DNA of 64,000 bases from NCBI GenBank assembly GCA_028287235.1, contig JAQBQB010000023.1, positions 62,001-126,000 on the forward strand, given 5' to 3'. Of the stretch, positions 29,889-41,526 are shown piece after piece. Below the pieces are notes generated by a model that was not told the origin of the DNA, did no database searches, and saw only the letters and a list, made by a program, of their open reading frames with translations. The position numbers were made by a program, and so were the translations under genes. The stretch is from Gemmatimonadota bacterium (GTDB lineage Bacteria > Gemmatimonadota > Gemmatimonadetes > Gemmatimonadales > Gemmatimonadaceae). Each line of letters opens with the position of its first letter. The first letter of the stretch is position 1.

Positions 29889-30470
29889 ATGCGCTCTCTT
29901 TCGACGACACGCCCCACTCGCCTCGCGATCGTGCTCTGCACGGCCGCGGCGCTGTGTGCGCCGGTGTCGCGGGCGAGCGCCCAGTCGACCAAGCCCTTCG
30001 CTTCGTTCAGCAATTCGGCGCTCACGCTTCGCGACTCCGTGGTCCAGATGGCCCGGGCGCAACTCGGCAAGCGCTACCGAACGGGTGGCCAGGCGCCGGA
30101 AAAGGGCTTCGATTGCAGCGGCCTCGTTCGATACGTCTTGTCCGCGCTCAACGTGGGTCTGCCGCGCACGGCGCGCCAACAGGCCGGCGTGGGCCTCGCG
30201 CTCACCCGCGATACCAGCGAGCTCCTGCCTGGCGACCTGCTGACGTTCGGAAAGACGAAAAAGGGCGTGAGCCACGTGGCCATCTACATCGGCGAGGGCA
30301 AGTACATCCACGCCAGCAGTAAGGCCGGAAAGGTCATCGAGAGCTCGTTCGACCGCCCGCATTCGTCGCTCGTCAAGATGTGGCGTGGCGCGCGTCGCGT
30401 GCTCTCGCTCGACGACAGCGCGTCGACCATCGTCATCGCGACGTCGCCCAAGCCTGACGGGCAGCCGTAG
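29889..30470 (+). CDS. NlpC/P60 (C40) family peptidase
   Basis: Signal peptide; GFDCSGLVRYVLSALNVGLPRTARQQ...LLPGDLLTFG...GVSHVAIYIGEGKYIHA. Confidence 0.93.
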   Translation: MRSLSTTRPTRLAIVLCTAAALCAPVSRASAQSTKPFASFSNSALTLRDSVVQMARAQLGKRYRTGGQAPEKGFDCSGLVRYVLSALNVGLPRTARQQAGVGLALTRDTSELLPGDLLTFGKTKKGVSHVAIYIGEGKYIHASSKAGKVIESSFDRPHSSLVKMWRGARRVLSLDDSASTIVIATSPKPDGQP

Positions 30471-30477
30471 CGGTTTT

Positions 30478-30550
30478 GTTGTCCTGAGCGAAGCGACGGA
30501 TCGCATTCCTCGCGGAGCGATCCTTCGTCGCTTCGCTCCTCAGGATGACA
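30478..30550. repeat. BIME/REP-like GTCCTGAGCGAAGCGAAGGATC inverted element B1
   Basis: GTCCTGAGCGAAGCGACGGATCGC...GCGATCCTTCGTCGCTTCGCTCCTCAGGATGACA between convergent genes. Confidence 0.85.
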
Positions 30551-30556
30551 CCTTGG

Positions 30557-31672
30557 TCAGGGTTTCCGTCGCTTCCCAACCAACCCGCTGGAGTCCACCG
30601 TCGCGCCGGTCCTCGGAAAATCCAGCGCGCTCAGAGAGTCGATCAGCGTCAACGCGCGCCGGCTCGTGTCGGCTTGCAACACGCCGGGCCATAACTGCAT
30701 CGTGGGCCGCAGCTCCGCCGCTCCAACGTGTCGCGCCGAATCGATCGTCGCACAGGCCACGACGCCGCGGTTCGTCGGCTCGCGCAGCTTGAACGGCCCG
30801 TACGTGAGCAGGTTGCCGAGGGAGTAGAGCACGAGTCGGTCGTCGCGCCATTCGGCGGCCCGCAGCACGTGAGGGCCGTGGCCCACGACCATCGTCGCGC
30901 CGGCGGCCAGCGCCGCGTCGGCGAACCCCACCGGGTTGCCGCGATCCATTCTCAGAAAACGCTCATTAGCATTCTTGGTCCGCTGCGCTCGTGGGCCCTC
31001 GGCGCCCATGTGCACGGTGACGATCACCGTGCCGTACTGCTCCACGGCGCGCGCCACGTGCCGGCGCACGGCGCGCAGGTCGCGCGCGTCGGGCGTGGTG
31101 GTGTCGGTGTGGAAGCCCAACACGGCGATCGTGTCGCCCGAGCGCAGCGGAACCGGCGTGGCGAGCGTGTCGCCGCCCGTCACGCGGATTCCCGCCGCGG
31201 TGAGGTACGCGATGGTCGTATCGCGCCCATCCTCGCCCGCGTCGCGCGAATGGTTGTTCGCCACGTTGCCGACGAGCACCACCGAGCTGTCCACGGCGCG
31301 GCGCAGAGCCGCCGCCGCGCTCGGCGCCTGCCGGAAGGCGAAGCAGCTCGTCGACTTGGGCCCGCACTTCGGCGGCACCGCGCCCGTGCCGATCGCGCCC
31401 TCGACATTGAGCAGCACCACATCGGCGCCGGCGAGAAAAGGCTTCAGCGCCTTCGCGAGGCTATCCGGCTCGGGGCGCAGACCAAAGCGGCGCCAGAGCG
31501 TGTCCGCCGCGTACCTGGCCCAGAACGGATCGAGGTTGGTTCCGAGCGTGACGTCGCCCCCCGCGCAGACGCGGACGGGCGCCGAGAGCGGGCGGGTTTG
31601 GGATCGCGCGACCGCGGCCGCGCCGATTAGCGCCACGAAGGCGAGGAGGGTGGCGCGCCGCGGGAAAAGCAT
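30557..31672 (-). CDS. CapA-family (poly-gamma-glutamate synthesis-like) metallophosphatase
   Basis: CAGGDVTLGTNLDPFW, VLLNVEGAIG, GNVANNHSRDAGEDG, VVGHGPHVLRAAEW. Confidence 0.85.
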   Translation of the reverse strand: MLFPRRATLLAFVALIGAAAVARSQTRPLSAPVRVCAGGDVTLGTNLDPFWARYAADTLWRRFGLRPEPDSLAKALKPFLAGADVVLLNVEGAIGTGAVPPKCGPKSTSCFAFRQAPSAAAALRRAVDSSVVLVGNVANNHSRDAGEDGRDTTIAYLTAAGIRVTGGDTLATPVPLRSGDTIAVLGFHTDTTTPDARDLRAVRRHVARAVEQYGTVIVTVHMGAEGPRAQRTKNANERFLRMDRGNPVGFADAALAAGATMVVGHGPHVLRAAEWRDDRLVLYSLGNLLTYGPFKLREPTNRGVVACATIDSARHVGAAELRPTMQLWPGVLQADTSRRALTLIDSLSALDFPRTGATVDSSGLVGKRRKP

Positions 31673-32115
31673 CACGGATGCGCGATGGAAATCTGTCCAC
31701 GGTAGTCCGCCGACCAGCATGACAGATCGCTCATGCGCGCACCAGTGACGGCAGGTTGCACGAGCGGCTGCCCCGCTGCCGGCTGGGTGACCGCCGGCTG
31801 AATCACCCCCAACGCCGTCGCGGGCGGAGCGGCGCTGGCCGCGCCATCGCACAGCCGAACCACCTGCTCATAGCCGCGGCCGAAATCGGCGAACACGCGT
31901 CCGTCCTCCAGTACGACCACCGGCAGACTGCCGGAGAGGAACCGTTGCTCGTGCCGCACGGGAACGCGCGCCGACGGCGGAACGGGCGCCGGTGCGATTC
32001 CGGCCACGGTGCCGCCTGTACTGCCAGTGTGGACTGCCTGCGCCCCGGCGATCGGCGCCCCGATAATCGACGCGCCGGCGAGAGCCGCAATGATGAACAT
32101 CGAAACGATTCGCAT
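31672..32115 (-). CDS. hypothetical secreted protein
   Basis: Signal peptide MRIVSMFIIAALAGASIIGAPIAGAQA; stop overlaps start of CapA-like gene. Confidence 0.6.
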   Translation of the reverse strand: MRIVSMFIIAALAGASIIGAPIAGAQAVHTGSTGGTVAGIAPAPVPPSARVPVRHEQRFLSGSLPVVVLEDGRVFADFGRGYEQVVRLCDGAASAAPPATALGVIQPAVTQPAAGQPLVQPAVTGARMSDLSCWSADYRGQISIAHP

Positions 32116-32433
32116 CCCCGCCTCCATCCCATTAGACCCGTCCTGGTCCGACACCGTTCCCGCCGGGATTTCCTCCTGCCAACCTATTCCCTCATTGCGG
32201 TGTCTCATAGAGTCTGAAACATTGGGCGACCTGCGTCCGTCAGGACTGTTCGGTTGTGGGACGTCGAATCCCACAGGCGAGCAGCGAGACCGAAGAAAAT
32301 GCTTGCTTACAACGCCCTAACCCATTGGATTAATGTGCGTTAGCAGATGATTGAGAGCGGCATGGTCCTTCCCTAAGCGCCTCGTAGTCCTCAGGTCCTC
32401 GCCCCCCCCGCCATCTCCGCACGAGCCGTCACC

Positions 32434-33690
32434 TTGGATATCAAGCGCGATCCCCCCAAGCAGACCAAGAAGTACGTCGTCATGTCGATCGGACTGATCG
32501 GCATCGTTGCCGTCTCCATTGGTATCAGCCGGCTCAAGCCTGCCGCCCCGCCGGTCGAGAAGGGCACTCTCTGGTTCGACACGGTCAAGCGCGGCGACAT
32601 GTCGCGTGACGTCAACGCGCCGGGAACGCTCGAGCCCGAGTACGTGCGGAACATTACCGCGCTCACCAGCGGCCGCGTCGAGGAGCTTCCGGTCAAGCCG
32701 GGCGTGGCGGTGACGACCAACACGGTGCTCGTGGTGCTGAGCAGCCCCGACGAAGAGATCAAGTCGCTGACGTACGAGCAGCAGCTGAATCAGGCGGTGG
32801 GCGCACTCGCCAGCCTGAAGACGACGCTGCACCAGGCGATGTTGAGCCAGCAGGGCTCGGTCGCGAACATGCGCTCGCAGTACAACAACGCCATGCGTCT
32901 CGCCGCGGTGCAGGACTCGCTCGCGAAGAAGAGTCTCTCCTCCGCCAACGACGTCGCCCAGGCGCACGACAACGCCGTCGAGTTCAAGCAACGCCTCGAG
33001 CTGGAGCAGAGCCGGCTCACGGAGATGCAGCAGTCGGAGCAGCAGCAGATCACCTTGCAGCAGCAGCAGATCGAGAGCCTCAAGCGCATTCTCGACGACC
33101 AGCATCGCCGCGTGGCCGCCATGCGCGTCACGTCGCCCGAAGCCGGTCAGCTCCAGAGCCTCGGCAACCCGCCGCTCGAGTTGGGCCAGTACATCAACGC
33201 CGGTGGCTTGCTCGCCCGCGTGGTGCAGCCTGGCAAGCTCAAGGCGGTGCTCCGCGTTCCGGAGAACCAGGCGAAGGACGTTGTGCCCGGCCTGCCGGCC
33301 GAGATCGACCTGCACAACAACAACAAGGTGAAGGGCCGCGTGATCCGCACCGACCCGTCGTCGGTCCAGGGAACGGTCACGGTCGAAGTGTCGATCGACG
33401 ATCCGCTTCCGGCCGGCACGCGCTCCGACCTCGCCGTGGACGGAACGATTCAGATCGAGAAGCTGGTCAACGTGTTGTACATCGGCCGCCCGGGCTTCGG
33501 CCAGGCGGAGAGCTCGGTCGGCATCTTCAAGGTCGACAAGGGCAAAGGCGAAGCGACCCGCATCACCGTGCAGCTCGGCCGTGCGTCGGTCAACACGATC
33601 GAAGTCAAGAAAGGTCTGGCCGTCGGCGACAGCGTGATCATCTCCGACATGTCCCAGTTCGACAACACGAATCGCGTCCGCATCAAGTAG
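32434..33690 (+). CDS. efflux transporter periplasmic adaptor (HlyD/MacA-type)
   Basis: N-terminal TM, biotinyl-lipoyl-like GRVEELPVKPGVAVTTNTVLVVL, long coiled coil, VVPGLPAEIDLHNNNKVKGRV. Confidence 0.9.
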   Translation: MDIKRDPPKQTKKYVVMSIGLIGIVAVSIGISRLKPAAPPVEKGTLWFDTVKRGDMSRDVNAPGTLEPEYVRNITALTSGRVEELPVKPGVAVTTNTVLVVLSSPDEEIKSLTYEQQLNQAVGALASLKTTLHQAMLSQQGSVANMRSQYNNAMRLAAVQDSLAKKSLSSANDVAQAHDNAVEFKQRLELEQSRLTEMQQSEQQQITLQQQQIESLKRILDDQHRRVAAMRVTSPEAGQLQSLGNPPLELGQYINAGGLLARVVQPGKLKAVLRVPENQAKDVVPGLPAEIDLHNNNKVKGRVIRTDPSSVQGTVTVEVSIDDPLPAGTRSDLAVDGTIQIEKLVNVLYIGRPGFGQAESSVGIFKVDKGKGEATRITVQLGRASVNTIEVKKGLAVGDSVIISDMSQFDNTNRVRIK

Positions 33691-33734
33691 TCGTCGTCGG
33701 CACCACACTCCCTCACCCTAGCCCGAGCGCCCAC

Positions 33735-34490
<756 letters not shown>

Positions 34491-34499
34491 CCAACCGAA

Positions 34500-34651
34500 G
34501 GGTGTAGGGTTTCGGGTATAGGGTTTAGGGAAGGTACGCCGCGCCGTTGGCGCGGCTTGATGGGAAGACCTCGCCAAGGCCTAACAAAAAGCGGCGCGCC
34601 TATGGCCCGCCGCATACCTTCCCTAAACCCCATACCCTATACCCTAAACCC
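34500..34651. repeat. telomere-like heptad palindromic element T2
   Basis: GGGTGTA GGGTTTC GGGTATA GGGTTTA GGGAAGG arm, inverted arm TTCCC TAAACCC CATACCC TATACCC TAAACCC, two internal hairpins in same order as T1. Confidence 0.9.
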
Positions 34652-34662
34652 AGCGTCGTTCG

Positions 34663-35409
34663 ATGTCATTCTTTTCCGCCCAGCCTAAGCCCGTCGTGCG
34701 TGACAGCGTGGCCACGCCGATCATTGGCCCGCTGATCTCGATGCGGAACATGGAAAAAGTGTTCGAGACGCCGGCCGGCCGCTCGTACGTGCTGCGCCGA
34801 ATCAGCGGCGACATCCAGCCGGGTGAGTTCGTCTCGATCATGGGTCCGTCGGGCGCCGGCAAGTCGACGCTCCTCGCGATCCTCGGCATGCTCGACAGCG
34901 TGTGGACGGGCGAGTTCTACTTCCTCGGCCACCCGGTCCACGCGATGAGCCACAAGCAGCGCGTCGCGCTGAACAAGGAGCACATCGGCTTCGTCTTTCA
35001 GCAGTATCACCTGATCGACGATCTGACCGTCTCCGAGAACTTGGACATCCCGCTCTCGTACCGGAACGTGAAGAAGTCCGAGCGCGAGGCGATCGTGGCC
35101 GACACGCTCGACCGCTTCGGCATGGTCGGCAAGAAGGATCTCTATCCGCGCCAACTCTCCGGCGGCCAGCAGCAGCTCGTGGGCGTGGCCCGCGCGGTGA
35201 TCGCGAAGCCCAAGCTCATTCTCGCCGACGAGCCCACCGGCAACCTGCATTCCAGCCAGGGCCGCGAGATCATGGATCTATTCAAAAAGTTGAATAACGA
35301 AGGAACGACGATCATCCAGGTGACGCACTCCGAGGAGAACGCGAAGCGCGGCAACCGGGTGATCGAGCTGCGCGACGGCTGGATCACGGGCAGCGAAGCA
35401 GCGGTGTAG
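34663..35409 (+). CDS. ABC transporter ATP-binding protein (second)
   Basis: [46 protein letters not shown]. Confidence 0.95.
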   Translation: MSFFSAQPKPVVRDSVATPIIGPLISMRNMEKVFETPAGRSYVLRRISGDIQPGEFVSIMGPSGAGKSTLLAILGMLDSVWTGEFYFLGHPVHAMSHKQRVALNKEHIGFVFQQYHLIDDLTVSENLDIPLSYRNVKKSEREAIVADTLDRFGMVGKKDLYPRQLSGGQQQLVGVARAVIAKPKLILADEPTGNLHSSQGREIMDLFKKLNNEGTTIIQVTHSEENAKRGNRVIELRDGWITGSEAAV

Positions 35410-35416
35410 CAGGCGG

Positions 35417-35567
35417 TAGGGTATCGGATTTAGGGTTGAGGGAAGGTGTGCGGGCGCGCCGTGGGCGCGCCCGCTTCTTGTTAGGGCCTTCGTGGTCCAT
35501 CCATCAAGTCGCGCCGCAGGCGCGACGTACCTCCCCTAAACCCTAGACCCCAAACCCTACACCCTGC
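35417..35567. repeat. telomere-like heptad palindromic element T3 (inverted relative to T1/T2)
   Basis: GGGTATC GGATTTA GGGTTGA GGGAAGG arm; right arm inverse complement (GGGTGTA GGGTTTG GGGTCTA GGGTTTA GGGGAGG); hairpin order reversed. Confidence 0.9.
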
Positions 35568-35578
35568 TTCTTTCTCCC

Positions 35579-36926
<1,348 letters not shown>

Positions 36927-36937
<11 letters not shown>

Positions 36938-38366
36938 CGGCGTGGGGCGTGGGGCGTGGGGCGCGAAGCGCGGCGCGGAACGCGCCCCGCCGCCCACGCC
37001 CCACGCCCAACGCCCAACGCCGCACGCCGCACGCCACGAACGCCTCGTCTTCCGGCTGACCCTTCTCGCCGGCTTGCCCGGCGTGGTCGTCGCCATGGCG
37101 CTGCTCTGGCGCGGAGGCTACAGCGGCAAGGTGCAGTGGACGCTCGGCCTGTTCGTGATCGGCGGATGGATGATCACCGCGCTCGTGCTGCGCGAGCGCG
37201 TGGTGCGGCCGCTGCAGACGCTGTCGAACATGCTCGCGGCGCTGCGCGAGGGCGACTATTCGATTCGCGCGCGCGGCGCCGATCGCGAGGATGCGCTCGG
37301 ACTCGCGTTCCTCGAATCCAACCTGCTCGGCGAAACGCTGCGCACCCAGCGCCTCGGCGCCATGGAAGCCACGGCGCTGCTGCGCACCGTGATGGCGGAG
37401 ATCGACGTCGCCGTTTTCGCGTTCGACGACGGCGATCGCGTGCGGCTCGTCAATCGCGCCGGCGAGCGTCTCCTCGCGCAGCCCGCGGAGCGCATTCTCG
37501 GGCGGACCGCCGAACAGGTGGCGCTCGCCGACTGTCTGCAGGGCGCGTCGCCGCGCACCATGGACGTGACGTTCGCCGGCGGCGCGGGGCGCTGGGAAGT
37601 GCGCCGCGGATCGTTTCGGCAGGATGGACGTCCACACACGCTGCTGGTGCTCGCCGACGTGAGCAAGACGCTGCGCGAAGAAGAGCTGCAGGCATGGCAG
37701 CGTCTCGTGCGTGTGCTCAGTCACGAGATCAACAACTCGCTCGCGCCGATCAAGTCGATCACGGGCAGCCTGACGTCGCTGCTCGACCGGCAGCCGCGCG
37801 CCGCCGATGCGGAGGACGATCTCCGGCGCGGGTTGAGCGTGATCGGCGGCCGCTCGGAAGCGCTCGTGCGCTTCATGTCGGCGTACGCGCGGCTCGCGCG
37901 CTTGCCTGCGCCGTATCGCGTGCCGCTCGACGTCGCGACGTGGGTACGCCGCGTGGCGGCGTTGGAGACACGCATGCCCGTGTCGGTCGTCGAAGGCCCG
38001 CGCACTTCGGTACGGGCGGACGGCGACCAGCTCGACCAACTGTTGATCAATCTCGTACGCAACGCGGTCGATGCGTCGCTCGAGACGAACGGAAGCGTGT
38101 ACATCAGATGGGCGCGTCACAACGGTACGCTCTCGCTGATGGTCGAGGACGACGGGCCCGGCATCGCGAGCAGCGCGAATCTGTTCGTCCCCTTTTTCAC
38201 GACGAAGCCGCAGGGCTCGGGCATCGGGCTCGTGTTGTCGCGACAGATCGCCGAAGCGCACGGTGGCTCGTTGTCGCTCGACAATCGTCTCGAGGGCCGC
38301 GGGTGCGTGGCCACTTTGCGGTTGGAGACGTACGACGCTGTGAGCGCGGCCGCGAACGGGAATTAG
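36927..38366 (+). CDS. sensor histidine kinase with repeat-derived N-terminus
   Basis: Two TMs, HAMP-like, PAS, LVRVLSHEINNSLAPIKSI H-box, NLVRNAVDAS, VEDDGPGI, GSGIGLVLSRQIAEAHGG; N-terminal ~38 aa encoded by heptad repeat element. Confidence 0.9.
36939..37040. repeat. GGCGTGG-heptad bounded inverted element H2
   Basis: GGCGTGG x3 + GGCGCGA left; CCACGCC/CAACGCC/GCACGCC heptads right; internal GGGGCGCG...CGCGCCCC stem. Confidence 0.85.
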
Positions 38367-38685
38367 CTCGCAAACATTTGGAGCACGAACTCACCAACTG
38401 GCTCGTACGTCACCTCGGCGCCGCCATGCGCGCGTGGCCTGCGGTGTGCCCTGGATTGACGCGCGAACGGGGGGCACGACGCCCTTCCGCGTATTCAAAT
38501 TTTTGTTCCTCGTACGACCCCTGATCCACCCCGCCGCGGCACGGACTCTGCCATGCACCAGTGCGGTGCCGCGACGAAGTACGTCGACCGAGGGCTCAGC
38601 GTGATGCGGTGCGCTGAGAAATCCTCGCCCGGTAGTCGTCCGCGGGGGCTAGTCGATCAGGGACGACACAGAGGGAGGAGACCCA

Positions 38686-39567
38686 ATGTTTAACCGTAAT
38701 GCTCTACTGCTCGTTGCCGGCGCGGCGATCTTCACTCTCGACGCTTCGGTTGCTTCTGCCCAGGCCAAGACGCCTCGGTCCACGAAGCGCATTCCAATCA
38801 CGAAGGAAGCGCCGGGCGAAGTCACCCGCGTCGACACCGTGACGGTGTACCGCACCGACACGCTCCGCACGATGGGCCGCGTCGATACCGTGACGCGGAC
38901 GCAGACGAACACGATCACGCGCGTCGACACGGTCGTACAGAGTGTTCCGATGGTCGCCCGCCATGTCGGCGGTTTGTACTTCGGCCTCGGCGCGGGCCCG
39001 AACCTTCCGTTCGGCGCAATCCGCACGGTGAACGAGCCGGGTGTCGTTGGTCAGGTGAATCTCGGATGGCAGGGCTTGAATAGCCCGCTCGGTATTCGCC
39101 TCGATGGTAACTGGACGCAGTTCGCGGACAACGCCGAGTACGACCTGCTTGGACCCAAGGCTGAAATGATGGGCGGGAATTTGGACCTGAAGCTCAACAT
39201 CCCGATCTTCAACGGCTTCCTTGGCAGCAGCGTGCGCATGACCCCGTACATCATCGGCGGCGGCAGCGCGGTTCGCTATCGCAACCTTCGTATGAAGCTC
39301 GACACCGACGCCGGCGTCACGGGCGGCTACGGCCCGCAGCACACGGTCATCGCCGGCACGTCGAACACCAGCGCGACGACTGCATCTGGCGTGACGAACC
39401 CGGATTGGCATGACGACTTCGGCTGGAACATCGGCGGCGGTCTGGCCTTCCACGCCGGCAAGAAGGAAGTGTTCGTCGAAGCGCGCGGTATTCACTTCAA
39501 TCGCGACAGCAACCGCTACGCCTCGTCGTGGTCGATCCCGATCATCTTCGGCGTCAACTTCTTCTAA
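38686..39567 (+). CDS. outer-membrane beta-barrel protein
   Basis: Signal peptide; RVDTVTVYRTDTLRTMGRVDTVTRTQTNTITRVDTV linker; barrel ending SWSIPIIFGVNFF. Confidence 0.75.
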   Translation: MFNRNALLLVAGAAIFTLDASVASAQAKTPRSTKRIPITKEAPGEVTRVDTVTVYRTDTLRTMGRVDTVTRTQTNTITRVDTVVQSVPMVARHVGGLYFGLGAGPNLPFGAIRTVNEPGVVGQVNLGWQGLNSPLGIRLDGNWTQFADNAEYDLLGPKAEMMGGNLDLKLNIPIFNGFLGSSVRMTPYIIGGGSAVRYRNLRMKLDTDAGVTGGYGPQHTVIAGTSNTSATTASGVTNPDWHDDFGWNIGGGLAFHAGKKEVFVEARGIHFNRDSNRYASSWSIPIIFGVNFF

Positions 39568-39622
39568 GCTGGGCGAGGTCCTGACGAGCTAGCTTGTCAG
39601 CAAATAGAAGCAAACAGATGAG

Positions 39623-39649
39623 CGCGCCGCCTGTGTATCAGGCGGCGCG
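39623..39649 (+). terminator. GC hairpin downstream of OMP gene
   Basis: CGCGCCGCCTG-TGTAT-CAGGCGGCGCG then TTTCGTC. Confidence 0.6.
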
Positions 39650-39772
39650 TTTCGTCGTCAGGATACTAGAACCCGTCATTCCAGCGTGGCACCTTTGGAA
39701 CGGATCTAGCGTATTGTTCGGAATACAGCGCTCATTATTCGGTCATCCCAGCGCTTCATAGCAGAGCCCTCC

Positions 39773-40606
39773 ATGCGTAGCATCCAGATTCAAAAGATTC
39801 TCCTGACCGTCGGAACCGCCGCGGCGCTCGTCGGCGCGGCGCAGCTTGGCGCTCAGGTTCAGGCTTCGAATGATTTCGCCGCCCGCAACCGCCTGGCGGC
39901 GCTGTCGGACACGACGGACAACATCGCGTCGCGCCCGGCCTACACCTTTAAGTCGAAGGCCGACAGCCTGTCGTGGGAGCACAACCGCAAGCTCGCCGAC
40001 CGTGCCTCGGGCTTTCGCGTCGTCGTGTCGCTCCAGGACAAGCACCTCTGGGCGATCGTCGGCGAGGACACGGTCTTGAGCGCCCCGGCCGCCGTGGCCA
40101 AGGGCACGACCCTCAAGTTCGGAAAGAATCAGCAGTGGACGTTCGACACGCCGCGCGGCCCGCGGACGGTGCTCGGCAAGGAAGCCGACCCGATCTGGCA
40201 GCCGCCCGAGTGGCTGTACGCCGAAACCGCGGCGGAGCACGATCTCAAGCTGGGACACGTCGTCCCAGGCCACCCGATCAAGCTCGACGACGGCCGCCTG
40301 CTGGCCGTGAAAGACAATGAGGTCGGCGTGATCGACGACGGCCAGTTCGCCGCGCTGCCGACCGACGAGCACATCGTCTTCGGCAACACGCTCTACGTTC
40401 CGCCGCTCGGCACCAAGAACCGCAAGGTCGAGGGAGAGCTCGGGAAGTATCGCCTCAACCTTGGCGACGGCTACCTCCTGCACGGCACGCCGTACCAGGA
40501 GTCGATTGGCCTGGCCGCGACGCATGGCTGCGTGCGACTGCGCGACGAAGACATCGAGTGGCTCTACGAGCACGTGCCGGTGGGAACGAAGGTCTACATC
40601 TACTGA
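39773..40606 (+). CDS. L,D-transpeptidase (YkuD) family protein
   Basis: LHGTPYQESIGLAATHGCVRLRDEDIEWLYEHVPVGTKVYIY catalytic HGT...HGCVR. Confidence 0.92.
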   Translation: MRSIQIQKILLTVGTAAALVGAAQLGAQVQASNDFAARNRLAALSDTTDNIASRPAYTFKSKADSLSWEHNRKLADRASGFRVVVSLQDKHLWAIVGEDTVLSAPAAVAKGTTLKFGKNQQWTFDTPRGPRTVLGKEADPIWQPPEWLYAETAAEHDLKLGHVVPGHPIKLDDGRLLAVKDNEVGVIDDGQFAALPTDEHIVFGNTLYVPPLGTKNRKVEGELGKYRLNLGDGYLLHGTPYQESIGLAATHGCVRLRDEDIEWLYEHVPVGTKVYIY

Positions 40607-40634
40607 TCCGGCAAGCCGCTCCCGCACGCAGAAA

Positions 40635-40661
40635 ACCCCACGCCAAAAGCGTGGGGTTTTT
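40635..40661 (+). terminator. rho-independent terminator
   Basis: ACCCCACGC-CAAAA-GCGTGGGGT followed by T tract. Confidence 0.85.
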
Positions 40662-40770
40662 GCGTGCTTCGCTACGTACTTGGTTCGCTACGTGCTCGCT
40701 TCGCTAGTCGTGCGGGCGGAACGGTAGCGAGGGTGCGTCATGCGAGCGTCATCCGACCGGCATCCGAGCA

Positions 40771-41301
40771 TTACGGCGTCCGGACGATCTGCCCCCGAAT
40801 CTCGCCGCCCGGGTTGGAAACCGTGTGGATGTTCGCGTAGGTGAGGCCGGCCAGCAGGAGCTTCTTCAGCGAGTCGCCGTTGACCGTCGCGGAAATCGTC
40901 GTGGCGGCGTTGAGCGTGACCGTGCCGGTCGCCGTGCCGCTCGTCGCCGTTCCAAAGCCCCCGAAAGTGGCGCCGGGCAGCGTGTTGAAGTTCAGGATGA
41001 CGCCGGCCGTCGCCGCCGTGCCGCTGGGGAACGGGCCGTGGATGTGGCCGTTGTTGATGTTCGACGTGAGGCCCGAGTAGGTGATCGTGTAGGAGAACAC
41101 GTTCGTCGAGGTGTCGAGCGTCGCCTTGAACACGCCGCTGCCGGTCGGATTCCCCACGAGCGTCGGCGGCTCGTTGGCGGGCGTCATGTTCACCGTGAAG
41201 TTGATGATCTTCGAGACGACCGGCGTGGTTGTCGTGTCGCTGTTTCCGCACGCCGTCGCAACAACCACCGCGGCAGCCAACGTCAGAACGGGTGTTCGCA
41301 T
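40771..41301 (-). CDS. CHRD-domain lipoprotein
   Basis: Lipobox VVVATAC; FTVNMTPANEPP...GHIHGPFPSG...NIHTVSNPGGEIRGQI. Confidence 0.9.
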   Translation of the reverse strand: MRTPVLTLAAAVVVATACGNSDTTTTPVVSKIINFTVNMTPANEPPTLVGNPTGSGVFKATLDTSTNVFSYTITYSGLTSNINNGHIHGPFPSGTAATAGVILNFNTLPGATFGGFGTATSGTATGTVTLNAATTISATVNGDSLKKLLLAGLTYANIHTVSNPGGEIRGQIVRTP

Positions 41302-41526
41302 CGTCCATCTCCCAGGGTGGTGGTGTGGTGCAGGGGTGTGTCTCTCCGTGACAGCGAATCCCGCCCTCGTCGTGCGAGTTCCGCCCGCCGTCGAGCGGCC
41401 CCAAGGCCGAGCCCGCTTTGACAGCGTGTCTTGGGCGCGTGAGATTCTCGGGGCGCGCGATGCAGACGTCGCGCATCTCCCTACCCGGGCCCGCAGCGGG
41501 CCGAAATTGTCGAGGAGCACTCCGCA

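Noticed and set aside
34500-35567. T2-ATPase-T3 as a classical composite transposon
   Set aside because: No transposase gene in either element and no visible target-site duplication; kept only as an inverted bracket.
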